Below, piece by piece: positions 1-8,826 of a stretch of 41,714 bases of DNA. The notes under the pieces are model-generated. The model was not told the DNA's origin. It did no database searches and saw only the letters and a list, made by a program, of their open reading frames with translations. The stretch's first letter is position 1. Every line of letters starts with the position of its first letter. Source of the stretch: Sphingobium sp. (lineage in GTDB: Bacteria; Pseudomonadota; Alphaproteobacteria; Sphingomonadales; Sphingomonadaceae); the NCBI RefSeq assembly GCF_003248505.1, contig NZ_QFOA01000022.1:1-41714 (forward strand). The letters run 5' to 3'. The translations under genes and the position numbers were made by a program.

Positions 1-785
1 AAGGCTGCTGGCGCACGCGTCGAGATGAGCATCGGCGAGACCGCCGCGTGATATTGGGTGAAACGCGAGGTTGCGATGGCAACCAGTCTGCGGTTGAGAA
101 CAAGATGAGGCAAAACGTCGAGCTTTCTGGCCGTCGCAACGATGTGGCGCCGGGCGAGCAGATGGCGGGCCGGCGAATCCTCGGGCCAGAAAAATCGTTC
201 GCGGTCAGTCGGCAGGGCTGCGTGATCGAGCTTTGCGAACATCGCCTCGTCCGGTTCCTGAATGCCAGCATCGGCGTGAAGCAGGCAGGAAAATTCCTCG
301 TGAAAAATGGGATGGCTGGGTTCGGCGGGATTGGCGGCCCATTCGGGCAGGATGAACAGATCCGGCCTTGGTTCCTCCACGCCCTGGAGCGGATAGGCCA
401 CCGCCTCGACCGTGATGCCGGGCGCGTCGAGAGCGAGTGCGGCAACCAGCTTGGGCATCAGGAAAAACAATGTCGTCTCAGGCGCGGCCAGCCTGAATGT
501 GCGCGTTTCGGAAGAAGGATCGAAAGCCCTGGACATTTCAAGCACTTCGCGGGATTTGAGCAGGATTTCGGCAACTCGGGGCTTGAGTTGTTGTGCCAGC
601 GGGGTGAATTCTGTTCGTCCGTGATCGTAGCGCACGATCTCGTCGTTGAAAGTTTCCCGCAGTCGCTTCAGTGCCAGACTCATGGCCGGCTGGCTTAGAT
701 GAATACTGCGAGCCGCCTCGGTTAAAGTGTCGGACCGCAATATGGCGTCGAGTGCAAAGTAGATATTGAGATTGAATCGAGCCAA
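1..785 (-). CDS. LysR-family transcriptional regulator, 3' part outside the window
   Basis: The minus-strand frame is open from a TTG at 785 to the window edge, about 261 residues, so only the C-terminal end of a usual 300-aa LysR protein is missing. Residues 1-60 form the winged helix-turn-helix, with the family signature LTEAARSIHLSQPAMSLALK (residues 21-40), followed by a co-inducer domain starting near residue 90. The HTH wording is closest to the NodD/SyrM-like branch of the family. The TTG start is chosen because AAGGGA lies 7 nt upstream and no in-frame ATG precedes the HTH. It is a DNA-binding regulator, usually responding to a small aromatic or metabolic ligand; the target is unknown because the neighbouring gene lies outside the window. 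Confidence 0.85.
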   Translation of the reverse strand, partial: MARFNLNIYFALDAILRSDTLTEAARSIHLSQPAMSLALKRLRETFNDEIVRYDHGRTEFTPLAQQLKPRVAEILLKSREVLEMSRAFDPSSETRTFRLAAPETTLFFLMPKLVAALALDAPGITVEAVAYPLQGVEEPRPDLFILPEWAANPAEPSHPIFHEEFSCLLHADAGIQEPDEAMFAKLDHAALPTDRERFFWPEDSPARHLLARRHIVATARKLDVLPHLVLNRRLVAIATSRFTQYHAAVSPMLISTRAPAA

Positions 786-797
786 GCAAAATTCCCT

Positions 798-1664
798 TTA
801 CTGATAGACACCTTTAGTAGCCCCGATTTTTTCAAGCTTTGCGAGGAAGAAGCGGTCGCTCCATAATTCCAGCGACTTCGCCTCCGCTGGGCGCAGGAAG
901 CGCATGACGTCGTTGGCGGCGGCTTTCCAGTCGATAGTGGCTATGGTGTTCCGCAGCGTGGCCTCCAGCCATGCCATATTGATCTTGAGGTCTTCCTGCC
1001 CCGCCCATGGGCCCGCCTGGATGAGGGCCGCCTGGAGATGCGCCAGATTGGGAGACACCCCGTTCGAAACATACCAGGAAAAGTCATACCAATCCCTGCC
1101 CTTCAGATATCCTCGGCAAAGGAGCGCATGGATTTTCAGCGCGAAGTTGGACGGCAGATTTTGATGCCGTACCTCATAGTCGGCGGGGAAATCGAGAAAG
1201 GTGCCGGCTTCGCCGGACCCGGGCGGTGGATTGGTGTCGATCTCCAGCTTAATCCTGATCGTTCGGCGGCGTCCCGTGCCCGCAAAGGTCAGATCGAGCT
1301 GACTCGCGATGGAGTCATCCTTGAGCACTGCCTCCCGAACCGCCTTGTCCATCCTCTCCTTGGGCTGGGCATCGAGCTTCAATCCGAACTGCGCGAAAAC
1401 CTCGACCAGAATTTTGAGATAGGGCGCCCAGTCAAACTCGGGGTTCGGCGACCTGAGCATGAAATCGAGGTCTTCGGAGAACCTGGGCAGGCGGTGCAGA
1501 ATGCGCAGGCTGGTGCCACCCTGGAAAAGAGCGACGTCGAAAAAGTCGCTACGCCAGAGCGCGTACAGGGCGATCTCCTGGATGATCTCCTTGGTCGCAT
1601 TCTCCTCCTCGACCGCGTTGGTCGCTCGATATTGGCGAAGCTTCTCCTGAATGATTTCAATCAT
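798..1664 (-). CDS. abiEii: AbiEii-type nucleotidyltransferase toxin
   Basis: This 288-aa protein belongs to the AbiEii/AbiGii toxin family, nucleotidyltransferase-fold enzymes of type IV toxin-antitoxin and abortive phage infection systems. The sequence shows the nucleotide-binding motif GGTSLR (residues 49-54) followed by SEDLDF (63-68), whose acidic residues would bind the metal. A later basic/acidic stretch, KGRDWYDF, sits where the family has motifs III and IV. The start overlaps the end of the upstream antitoxin gene by 8 nt, the usual antitoxin-first order. The reading frame is intact, so the pair may be active. Family members have been shown to transfer nucleotides to tRNA or bind GTP; the substrate here is unknown. 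Confidence 0.88.
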   Translation of the reverse strand: MIEIIQEKLRQYRATNAVEEENATKEIIQEIALYALWRSDFFDVALFQGGTSLRILHRLPRFSEDLDFMLRSPNPEFDWAPYLKILVEVFAQFGLKLDAQPKERMDKAVREAVLKDDSIASQLDLTFAGTGRRRTIRIKLEIDTNPPPGSGEAGTFLDFPADYEVRHQNLPSNFALKIHALLCRGYLKGRDWYDFSWYVSNGVSPNLAHLQAALIQAGPWAGQEDLKINMAWLEATLRNTIATIDWKAAANDVMRFLRPAEAKSLELWSDRFFLAKLEKIGATKGVYQ

Positions 1665-2343
1665 CCGCGAGGCGTCCTTTGGCTACGCCTTTGTTCGCCA
1701 AAATAGCGCCCTCGAGTGAATGGAGAAAATCGTTGGCGGCTTTGTGCTTGTACACGGGCCGGAGTGCCGAGAAATCCTTGCGCTTAAGCGACAGCAGCCG
1801 ATCCAAGTCAATCCGCATGCCGGTGATGAGCCAATCCAAACCGGACCAATGCTCCTTTCGTAATGCGACAAGATCCATCAGCGCCCTCAAAGGCTGCGCG
1901 ACGAATGCCGTGAGCTTGCCGAACTTTTCCCGTTCCACGCTCGTCAGGAATTGGTATTCCCGGAGCGCGAGTGGATGAAAGCTGAATTGCCCGAGGGATG
2001 GCGTATCATAGGTAATCGTCTTGCGGCCCGGTGAAACGCTTGCCGTGGTAAAGACGGCCTCCGGAATCCAGCCGTGATAGGCCAACGCTGTTTCAAAGGA
2101 GATATAGCTCCCTGGCAAGAGCGCCTGCGCCACGGAGAAGGGATGACCCGCCTCGCTGCGGCTGCTTTGGCCGAGCATATAGGTGGCCCGCTTGAGACGG
2201 ATCAGCGAACCGTCTTTCAGCGCCCTGTTGACCAGAGCATAGCGGCGGGCATCGCTGTCGCCCAGCAGTTCACGAAGCTGGCTTTCGTTGAAGACCCGCT
2301 CAGCGAGGCTCGACCCCATAATCTGTTCAGAAAGCGCGCTCAT
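1657..2343 (-). CDS. abiEi: AbiEi-type antitoxin
   Basis: This is the antitoxin partner of the AbiEii toxin directly downstream. The protein of about 228 aa has an N-terminal winged-helix region (roughly residues 10-60), in which an alternating basic stretch (RRYALVNRALKDGSLIRLKR) is typical of AbiEi, followed by the C-terminal antitoxin domain. The frame is open upstream to a TTG at 2379, but the ATG at 2343 (protein starting MSALSEQ) is preferred because the TTG would lie inside the inverted repeats. Characterised AbiEi proteins bind inverted repeats in their own promoter and repress the operon; two such repeats lie just upstream here. The pair sits among mobile and broken genes, as is common for this system. 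Confidence 0.85.
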   Translation of the reverse strand: MSALSEQIMGSSLAERVFNESQLRELLGDSDARRYALVNRALKDGSLIRLKRATYMLGQSSRSEAGHPFSVAQALLPGSYISFETALAYHGWIPEAVFTTASVSPGRKTITYDTPSLGQFSFHPLALREYQFLTSVEREKFGKLTAFVAQPLRALMDLVALRKEHWSGLDWLITGMRIDLDRLLSLKRKDFSALRPVYKHKAANDFLHSLEGAILANKGVAKGRLADD

Positions 2344-2355
2344 AAAATTCCAGAT

Positions 2356-2391
2356 ACTTTCAAATGATGAAAGTTTCAAGAATTTCTTGAA
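2356..2391. promoter_or_regulatory. Tandem inverted repeats, likely AbiEi operator
   Basis: Two perfect inverted repeats lie side by side directly upstream of the antitoxin ATG. ACTTTCA (2356-2362) pairs with TGAAAGT (2368-2374) across 5 nt, and TTCAAG (2375-2380) pairs with CTTGAA (2386-2391) across 5 nt. Known AbiEi antitoxins repress their promoter by binding paired inverted repeats, so these are likely operators. The role is inferred from position and symmetry only. Confidence 0.6.
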
Positions 2392-2551
2392 TCGGCAACG
2401 AGGGCGACCACCTCCCCAAAGCAGCTTATCGAATCACTTGAGCACACTCATAATTTCGGGGCTTCAGGACCCGAACCGCTCCGACAAAAAGTCCCTGGGT
2501 ATCGATCATGGTATCAGCTTGCGGCAATGCTGAAGAAATGGCGGTTTTCCG

Positions 2552-2587
2552 TGCCAGAATCACTTGTTTTTGAGTCCTCTTCTGGCA
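2552..2587. repeat. 8-bp inverted repeat next to the recombinase stop codon
   Basis: TGCCAGAA (2552-2559) is repeated in inverted form as TTCTGGCA (2580-2587), ending one base before the recombinase stop codon. The loop is 20 nt and contains a run of five T. It could act as a weak transcription terminator for the leftward recombinase operon, or mark an element end. The sequence does not decide between these. Confidence 0.35.
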
Positions 2588-4183
2588 TCATTCCCGGTCA
2601 AAGATGGGCACCATGCCCATCAGGCGCGGGACACCGTTGCAGACGCCATTCTCGAGCACGGCCTTCGGGCCAGAGATGGTGATCTGCGCATTGGAAACGG
2701 TGATCTCAGACACCAGCATGCGCAGATAGTCCTTCCGCAGCGTCATCGCGCAGTCTGGCTGAAAGCAGTTCGCCAAAGCGGCTGATAGTTGCAGGCGTGA
2801 TCTTGCGCGATCCTTTTGCAAGCTGCGTCTCAAGAGCATTGATGCGCGTGGTGGCCGCAGCAAGCGCAGATCGATTCTCGTCCATCCGCTTTGCGAAAAT
2901 GGGATCACGGGACCCCATCTGCCCGGTCTCCACCAGGATGAGCAGGCGTTCGATGCCTGTTCTCAGGCGGGTCTGCTCGGCTCTGGCGTGAGACAATTCC
3001 TGCTCGCGCTGGACGCGCTTCTGATCGGAGAGGTTTAGCACGTCGGCAAGGAGTGATTGCAGACGCTCGGGTGCAAGCAATTGCTTTTCGACGGTGTCCA
3101 GCACGAGGTTGTCCAGCACCTCCCGCCGCATGCTCGGGGTCGCGCAAGCCTGTCCCTTGTTCACGCGGTTAGCGCAGACATAATAGCTGTATCGCCCACC
3201 CTTTCCGGTGCGGATCGTCATTGCGTAGGCGCAGCCGGCCGTCCCGCACTTCGCGATGCCGGTCAGCATCGTAGTGCCGGCGACGATATGGGGAGGGTTG
3301 CGGCGCGGATTGCGAGACGCGCGCAGCGCATTGACACGGTCGTACCGGGCCTGATCGATAATCGCCGGGCATGGTACTGCGATCCAGTCTTCCGGATCAG
3401 GCGCATTGCCGTCATCGTCCATGGTCTTGTCGTAATAGACCCCGGTATAGGTGATCCGGCTCAGGATCCCGGCGAGATTCCCGTTGGAGAACTTGGCCCC
3501 GCGCAGCGTCGTGCCACGCGCATTGAGCGTCTTGACGATCCAGCGTCCGCCACGTCCCATGTCGGCCCAGTCAAAAATCTGATCGACCACCGCAGCTTCC
3601 GCAGGGACCGCGCGCAGCTTCATCCGCTCTTTGTCGCCATCCTTTCTCGCGACATAGGTCTCATAACCAAAGGGCACTGGACCGCCATTATAGAAGCCTT
3701 GGCGGGCATTTTCCCGTCGGCTCTTGGCGGTGAAGATGGATGCCTCGACAGCGCCCTGTTCGGCGACGAAAGCCGTGAAGGTCTGTCCGAGACGTTTGGC
3801 GCGTCCTTGGCCAAAATTCTCGGTAATGGAGACGACTTCGACACCCTCGTCGGCAAGACCATCCAGTGCATTGAAGAAGATACGCATATTACGCGCCATG
3901 CGGGAAAGACGATAGAGCAGCACGATGCCGACGGGATTGGTGCCGTCGGTTGCCTGGGCGATCATCCGGTTGAAGGCTGGACGTTTGTCGGACTGGCCGC
4001 TCTGCCACTATCGACGAACTCCTCGACGATCTCGATGCCGTTTTTCAGTGCATAAGCGTTGATGGCATGGCGCTGCGCCTCGATGCTCTGCGCCTTGCCA
4101 TCCTCCTTGTCGACGCTGAGCCGCAGATAGACATAGGCCCGCAATCTGCTGCTGCCCTTGGATCCACGGCCACGCTTCATCAT
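2588..4183 (-). pseudogene. Large serine recombinase broken by two frameshifts
   Basis: Three leftward frames together make one large serine recombinase of about 530 aa. The first (4183-3962) carries the resolvase N-terminus with YLRLSVD, where the nucleophilic serine lies, and ends in EEFVDSG. The second (3965-2706) continues with YRLSRMARN, the recombinase domain, and a zinc-ribbon region with CGTAGCAYA and YVCANR. The third supplies the conserved C-terminus (LRKDYLRMLV, then ISGPKAVLE) and stops at 2588. The first break, near 4005, is explained by loss of one base after GATAGTGGC; the second lies near 2740. The start overlaps the stop of the upstream 66-aa gene by 4 nt. Unless the shifts are sequencing errors, the enzyme is dead. 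It would otherwise catalyse site-specific integration or excision. Confidence 0.85.
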
Positions 4184-4380
4184 CCATCCTCCAAAAATAA
4201 GGCTGCGAGGTCAGGACCCAGCGCCGCCAGAACGATTTGAATCTCTTCGCGGGCAATAGGCAAGTCGGAAGCGAACTGGCTGTAGACTGGAATGGTACGC
4301 GTGCCGCCACGCGTGGATTTCCCACGCGCAGCGGCCTTGCGACCCGCTCCGGAGCCATCATACTGAGGATGTCGGGCCAC
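4180..4380 (-). CDS. Small hypothetical protein coupled to the recombinase
   Basis: This 66-aa protein has a basic, low-complexity first half (Arg, Gly, Ser) and a C-terminal half that looks helical (EEIQIVLAALGPDLAALF). It is not recognised as a named family. Its stop overlaps the recombinase start by 4 nt (ATGA), and the ParB-like gene ends 28 nt upstream, so the three appear to form one leftward unit. Small genes in this position often belong to the integration module, but no function can be read from the sequence. Confidence 0.55.
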   Translation of the reverse strand: MARHPQYDGSGAGRKAAARGKSTRGGTRTIPVYSQFASDLPIAREEIQIVLAALGPDLAALFLEDG

Positions 4381-4408
4381 AGCCGTTCGCTCCGCCTGCC
4401 TCCTTTCC

Positions 4409-5123
4409 TCAGGCCAGGCCGAAGTGCCGCCGGATCTCGGCGATGAAGGCTTCGGCGGCGACCTCGCGCTCCATCACACTCATGTCGGCGACGTTCGGCA
4501 GGCGCAGACGTTCGATATTGTCGGCAAGCCTCTCGCGGGCACCGACCGGCTGCTCGTCATGGCCCAGGATTTCATCGCTTTCGACCGGGGTGATCGGCTT
4601 GGGCTGCGCTGTGCGAGCTCTGGCCATCGGTACCATGCCAAGCAGTTCGAGGGCATCTGCCGGCTTGAAGCGCATCCCGTCACCGATGGCGCGCTCGGCG
4701 ATATCGAGGGTCTGCCGAACTTGCGCCATGCCCAAGCCTCGCAGCGCGGCTGACGCGGTCACGCCGTAGGAGATCGGCGCCTTGTGCGGCGCTTCGAGGA
4801 TGTCGAAGACTATGGGAAAGTCCTGCTGAAGCCGCGCAGCTATGAGCATGCGGCTGACTTTGTCCTGGTTGAGGCCGGGATAGCGTTCGGCCAGCGCGAT
4901 CTGGCTGATGTGGCAGGCACGCTGGAGGCTAAGCAGGCCATGAGCCATTTTCATCTTGGTGGCGACGGCCGAACCCAGCACATCGTCGCACATGGCGACC
5001 ACGGCTTCCGCCTCCGTGCCGGGAAATACGACCGCCCGGATCAGGATGGTATCGTCATCGGGGTATGCGGCCTTGATGGCCTCAAGGATGTACCGTCCAT
5101 TCTTGAGATGATAGCGGCCATCC
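4409..5123 (-). pseudogene. ParB-like DNA-binding protein, 5' end missing
   Basis: About 237 C-terminal residues of a ParB/RepB-like protein are present. A likely helix-turn-helix (HISQIALAERYPGLNQDKVS) lies in the middle, and the gene ends with an acidic helical tail. The frame stays open upstream to a TTG at 5332, but everything before about 5123 is antisense to the integrase fragment on the other strand, so the original N-terminal domain has been lost at that junction. No convincing start codon remains. Such proteins take part in plasmid or element partition, or act as element-borne regulators. Family assignment is moderate because the diagnostic N-terminal nuclease-like domain is missing. 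Confidence 0.5.
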
Positions 5124-5124
5124 T

Positions 5125-5346
5125 TCGCGGAGGCGCGTGTCCGGCGCGACGAAGCCAAGAAGAAGATTGCCGAGGGGATCGATCCGGCGCTGGAGAAAAA
5201 GCGCGCGAGGATCGCCGCCAAATATGCCGCGGCCAATACTTTCGAGGCGGTGGCGGAGGAATGGCTCGTCAAATGCGAGCGCGACGGCCTCGCGCCCGTT
5301 ACTATCGACAAGATTCGCTGGTTGCTTGCCAAGGCCTATCGAAACG
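5125..5346 (+). pseudogene. Internal fragment of a P4-type tyrosine integrase
   Basis: The plus-strand frame 5125-5346 encodes about 74 residues typical of P4-type integrases: the end of the N-terminal DUF4102 domain (FAEARVRRDEAKK, then EGIDPALEKKR) and the start of the SAM-like core-binding domain (FEAVAEEWLVKCERDGLAP). There is a stop just upstream, and both the N-terminal region and the catalytic domain are absent. At the right end the frame runs into sequence belonging to a ComB-like gene on the opposite strand. It is a scar of an earlier mobile element, joined on both sides to unrelated truncated genes. Confidence 0.75.
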
Positions 5347-5590
5347 GGCAACGGCTGACTTGGCCCCCACCAGCCTGCCGTGTTGCGGCCAATAGCGCGT
5401 TGGCATCGTCAGCCGCGCTGCGTACAGCAATAGGATCTCCGGAGGGAAACGGGAGGATTGTAGCCGCCTGAAATACAGCAATGTCAACGGCGGTCGAAAA
5501 GGACAGTATATCGACGACGACCAGGACGGCGACACGCTCCCGGAACATCTCTACCCCAGTCAATCCCCACTCGCTGTGTGCCAACGTCAT
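5347..5590 (-). pseudogene. 5' fragment of a ComB-like (2-phosphosulfolactate phosphatase family) gene
   Basis: Leftward from an ATG at 5590 the frame reads about 80 residues resembling the N-terminus of the ComB family: a SEWG motif near the start, then VVVDILSFSTAVDIAV, the conserved metal/substrate loop, then a short ATILPFPSGD segment. Full ComB proteins are around 230-250 aa, so about two thirds are missing; the break coincides with the integrase fragment at about 5346. ComB hydrolyses 2-phosphosulfolactate in coenzyme M synthesis, but many bacterial relatives have no proven role. Family assignment is from the FS-T motif and surroundings. Confidence 0.6.
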
Positions 5591-5858
5591 GTGGACCGCA
5601 CTTCATAAATATCGATTGTTCAGATGCCGGATGACATCGTGGGGGACAAGTAATTGAAGCGCCTGCTCCTTCGGCAAGCGTCCTGTCGACACTTCCGAAG
5701 GCCCTCGAACCTTCATGCGATCTGTATCTCGATCGCACGGTCGAGCTTCCGAGCTTCGCTTCCGTTATTGAGCCGTAAATAAAATATAACCTGCCGCTAT
5801 CCCGCGACCAGGGTGATGCGTCCTGCACTTCGATAGCCATTTCTAATCGGGGGACGAC

Positions 5859-6631
5859 ATGACGATCAGCGGAAATCATCTTTTCGGCATTTCTCTTGCA
5901 GCGCTGGTTGCCATGCAGGCTATAACCGTTGCGGCTCAGCAGAACGCCGCCGTAGCCGCGCGGCCGGCCGCCAACGACGAAATGGCAGGCGGGCGCGATG
6001 ACGAGATCGTCGTGACGGCGCGCAAACGCGAAGAGCGCGCTATCGACGTGCCAATCGCCCTCACCGCCATCAGCGGCGAGGCCCTCGAACAGCGCGGCGC
6101 TAAGAATCTGTCCGACTTTCTCCAGGAGGCACCCGGTGTAGGCGCGTACGACCAAGGCTTGCGGAACCAGAAGATCACGATTCGGGGAATTTCAACTTCG
6201 CTTGTGGCGAACGAGAACGGCTATTATCTCAATGACTTGCCGTTCACGGGGGTAGCGGTGCAGATCGCACCCGACGTGCGCGCATGGATCTCGACCGCGT
6301 TGAAATTCTGCGCGATCCGCAGGGGGCGCTGTTCGTAGAAGGCTCCATGGGCGGAACGATGCGCATTCTGACCAAGGGGGCGGATCTTGAAAAATAGGAA
6401 GCGAAGGGCTCGGCTTCCATTTCGCAAACCCAAGACGGTGGTACCAATCGCGGCATCAAGGGAGCTTTCAATGCGCCGATAGTGCCTGGCGTACTCGCGG
6501 TTCGCGTCAGCGGCACCGCGGAGCGCTTCCCGGGTTGGATCGACAATGCAGTGACCGGCGAGACCAATATCAACGACCAGACTTTCAAGACCTTTCGCGC
6601 CAAGGCGCGCTTCGATACCCGTTACGATTGA
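5859..6631 (+). pseudogene. Decayed TonB-dependent receptor, N-terminal part only
   Basis: The ATG at 5859 follows GGGGGACGAC. The protein begins with a signal peptide, then the TonB box region (DEIVVTARKREE) and the start of the plug domain (LSDFLQEAPGVG, then ITIRGIST). Near 6275 a frameshift occurs; the correct continuation (MDLDRVEILRDPQGALFV, then GGTMRI) runs in another frame. It meets an in-frame TAG at 6396 and then reads on as receptor-like barrel sequence to a TGA ending near 6631. A full receptor would be 700-900 aa, so the rest of the barrel is gone. It resembles the iron-complex receptors abundant in sphingomonads. The 268 bases upstream (5591-5858) show nothing beyond possible promoter sequence. 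Confidence 0.8.
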
Positions 6632-6825
6632 CGAACCGTCCACTTCAACGGCTTAGTCCATCTCGCCGCCGCCATGGCCTGGCAACGTTCAATTGCGATC
6701 CCGCCTTAGCGCGGTGGCGGACACTTCATAGGTCGGTTCCGGCAGCGTCGGCGTAAGGCGACATTGATTGCAAATACTCTGAACCCGTTATCTTGCAGGC
6801 GACACGGCGAAGCGCCGCCCCATAT

Positions 6826-7668
6826 TCAGTCGATCAGGCTGGCGGCGACCGCTTCGCCGTGCGCGAATGCCGCCGCGTCGCGGATCTGGTCGGGCGACGG
6901 ACGAATGCCGGTGTAAAGTACGAACTGTTCGATGGCCTGCAGGACGATGACCTCCGCGCCCGAGATGACCGTCTTGCCTGCAGCCTGCGCGGCCTTGAGA
7001 AAAGGCGTTTCTGCTGGCTGCGCGACGACGTCGAACGCAATCTGCGCGGCGGCGATCATTTCCTTGGGGAACGCCAGTATGTCTGCATCGGCACCGTCCA
7101 TGCCGAGCGGCGTTACGTTGATCAGAAGCGGTGCGCCCTGTTCCGAAAGATCCGCCACCCAATCATAGCCATAGGATGCAGCGAGTGCAGAGCCCGCATC
7201 GCCGTTACGCGCCACGATCAAACCCTTGCCGAACCCCAGATCGCGCAACGCCGCTACGACCGCCTTCGCCATACCGCCGCTGCCGCGCAGTATGAACGGA
7301 AGTGCCGGATCGATCTCTCGCCGTTCCAGCAAAGCGCGCACGGCCACAAAGTCGGTGTTATAGCCCGTCAGAATGCCCCCATCGTTGACGATGGTATTGA
7401 CACTCTCGATCGCACGGGCGCTCGGTTCGAGGCGATCGATCAGCGGGATGACCGCTTCCTTGAATGGCATAGAGATCGCGCAGCCGCGAATATCGAGTGC
7501 GCGAATGCCGCCGATTGCTGCCGGCAGGTCTCGGGTCGAGAAAGATTTGTAGACGAAATCGAGGCCGAGCGCTTCGTAAAGGTAGTTATGAAGGCGCGAG
7601 CCCGCATTGCCGGGCCGTGCCGACAAAGACATGCATAATCGTGTGTCGCGGCCTATGGGCGGTTTCAT
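6826..7668 (-). CDS. Shikimate 5-dehydrogenase-like protein
   Basis: This 280-aa protein closely matches the HI0607/SdhL branch of shikimate dehydrogenases rather than classical AroE. Visible marks are MSLSARPGN near the N-terminus (substrate site), the catalytic-lysine segment AISMPFKEAVIP, NTIVNDGG, and the dinucleotide-binding loop GSGGMAKAVVAAL. The family catalyses NADP(H)-dependent oxidoreduction of shikimate or quinate, but this branch has low shikimate activity and its true substrate is unclear. The start overlaps the stop of the lacI-type regulator by 4 nt (ATGA), so both are translated together. That links the enzyme to control of the divergent fructose operon. A housekeeping aroE would be expected elsewhere in the genome. 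Confidence 0.85.
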   Translation of the reverse strand: MKPPIGRDTRLCMSLSARPGNAGSRLHNYLYEALGLDFVYKSFSTRDLPAAIGGIRALDIRGCAISMPFKEAVIPLIDRLEPSARAIESVNTIVNDGGILTGYNTDFVAVRALLERREIDPALPFILRGSGGMAKAVVAALRDLGFGKGLIVARNGDAGSALAASYGYDWVADLSEQGAPLLINVTPLGMDGADADILAFPKEMIAAAQIAFDVVAQPAETPFLKAAQAAGKTVISGAEVIVLQAIEQFVLYTGIRPSPDQIRDAAAFAHGEAVAASLID

Positions 7669-8669
7669 CCTGTCGCCTTATCGCAAACGGGCGCGCGGCT
7701 GGAGCCGCGTGCGACGAGACGTCCGGCAAGCACGACCTTGCGCGCCGCAGCGTCGGGGTGATCGAGTCGGTCGGCCAGCATCGCCATGGCCGTGCGACCG
7801 ATCTCCTCCACCGGTTGTTCGATCACCGAAAGACCGCCGCCGACCAGATCCATCCAGCCTTCATTGTCAAACCCGGCGAGCGCGATATCCTGCGGCACGC
7901 GCAAGCCGAGGCCATGGAGCGTGCGCAAGGTGGCCATCAGCGCGACACCGTTGCTGGCGACGAGAGCCTGCGGTGGAGCCGACCGCGCAAGAAGATCCGT
8001 CACGACCCGTGCGGCTTCGCCTTCGCCATGGGGAACGGCAACGGCGTCGGCATAAAGGCCCAGCCGCGCCGAGGCCGTCTCGAATCCAGCGCGACGCTCG
8101 ACTCCGGTGCTGCTGGAGGCACCGAAGAGGCCGGCGATTCGGCGAAAGCCCCGATCGTTGAGATGCTCGACCAGCAACTCCGCCATCGCACCATTGTCGA
8201 GCACGACACAATCATGGGTAATGCCGGGCGCGGTACGGTCGATCAGGATCATCGGATAGTCGGGCTTGGCCTTCGCGACCTTGGCCAGGCCCTGTCGGGT
8301 GGGCGCGAGAATGACGCCGGTTACTCGCTCCTCTTGCATCAGTTGTAGGTACATCGCCTCCCTCGCGGGATCTTCGTCCGTGTTGCAGAGGATGACCCGC
8401 AGCCCGCGCGCATAGGCCTGATCCTCGATTGTGCGTGAAACGGCGGTAAAGAACGGATTGCGGATATCGGCAACGATCAGGCCGATGGTGTTGCTATGCT
8501 GCGAGCGTAGTCGACGGGCAGCGAGGTTGGGACGATAGCCGGTTGCCTTAACGGCGGCGTGAACGCGTTCCTGCATGGCCGCATCGACGCTGCGCCCCGC
8601 AAGCACGCGTGAAACCGTGGCGGGGGATACGTTGGCAACCCGAGCTACGTCCTTGATGCCGACGCTCAT
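7665..8669 (-). CDS. LacI-family transcriptional regulator of the fru locus
   Basis: The 334-aa protein starts with a LacI HTH (IKDVARVANVSPATVSRVLAG) and hinge helix (NLAARRLRSQ), followed by a periplasmic-binding-protein-like sensor domain (TIGLIVADIRNPFF onward). The ATG at 8669 has GGAGAG about 9 nt upstream. It is divergent from fruB, with a 157-bp shared upstream region holding a perfect 14-bp palindrome of LacI type. By position it is the likely repressor of the fructose operon, responding to fructose, fructose 1-phosphate or a related ligand, comparable in role to FruR/Cra. The ligand is inferred from context only. Confidence 0.88.
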   Translation of the reverse strand: MSVGIKDVARVANVSPATVSRVLAGRSVDAAMQERVHAAVKATGYRPNLAARRLRSQHSNTIGLIVADIRNPFFTAVSRTIEDQAYARGLRVILCNTDEDPAREAMYLQLMQEERVTGVILAPTRQGLAKVAKAKPDYPMILIDRTAPGITHDCVVLDNGAMAELLVEHLNDRGFRRIAGLFGASSSTGVERRAGFETASARLGLYADAVAVPHGEGEAARVVTDLLARSAPPQALVASNGVALMATLRTLHGLGLRVPQDIALAGFDNEGWMDLVGGGLSVIEQPVEEIGRTAMAMLADRLDHPDAAARKVVLAGRLVARGSSRAPVCDKATG

Positions 8670-8752
8670 GGAAATCGTTCTCTCCGGTAATCACCGCTGC
8701 GGCCTCGTATGACTCCCCATATGCCTTTCACGCAAACATTCTTCAAGATCTA

Positions 8753-8785
8753 TTGACAAGAGTTTGAGAAAACGTTTTCTATAAG
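8753..8785 (+). promoter_or_regulatory. fru promoter region with LacI-type operator
   Basis: AGAAAACGTTTTCT at 8767-8780 is a perfect 14-bp palindrome of the form bound by LacI-family proteins (central CG, A/T-rich arms). A consensus -35 hexamer TTGACA lies at 8753-8758, and a possible -10 (TTTCTA, 8777-8782, 18 nt spacing) overlaps the right arm of the palindrome. Binding there would block RNA polymerase, so repression of fruB is the simplest reading. The same site may also control the divergent regulator. Confidence 0.7.
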
Positions 8786-8826
8786 GCAAGTGCGAAGACA
8801 GACTCGCGCTGGAGAGGCGGAAAGAC

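Noticed and set aside
1..11. The 11-mer AAGGCTGCTGG at the window start repeats at 41608-41618, partly within the tRNA-Leu 3' end
   Set aside because: The left copy lies in the LysR coding sequence and similarity fades directly after it; too short to call an attachment site.
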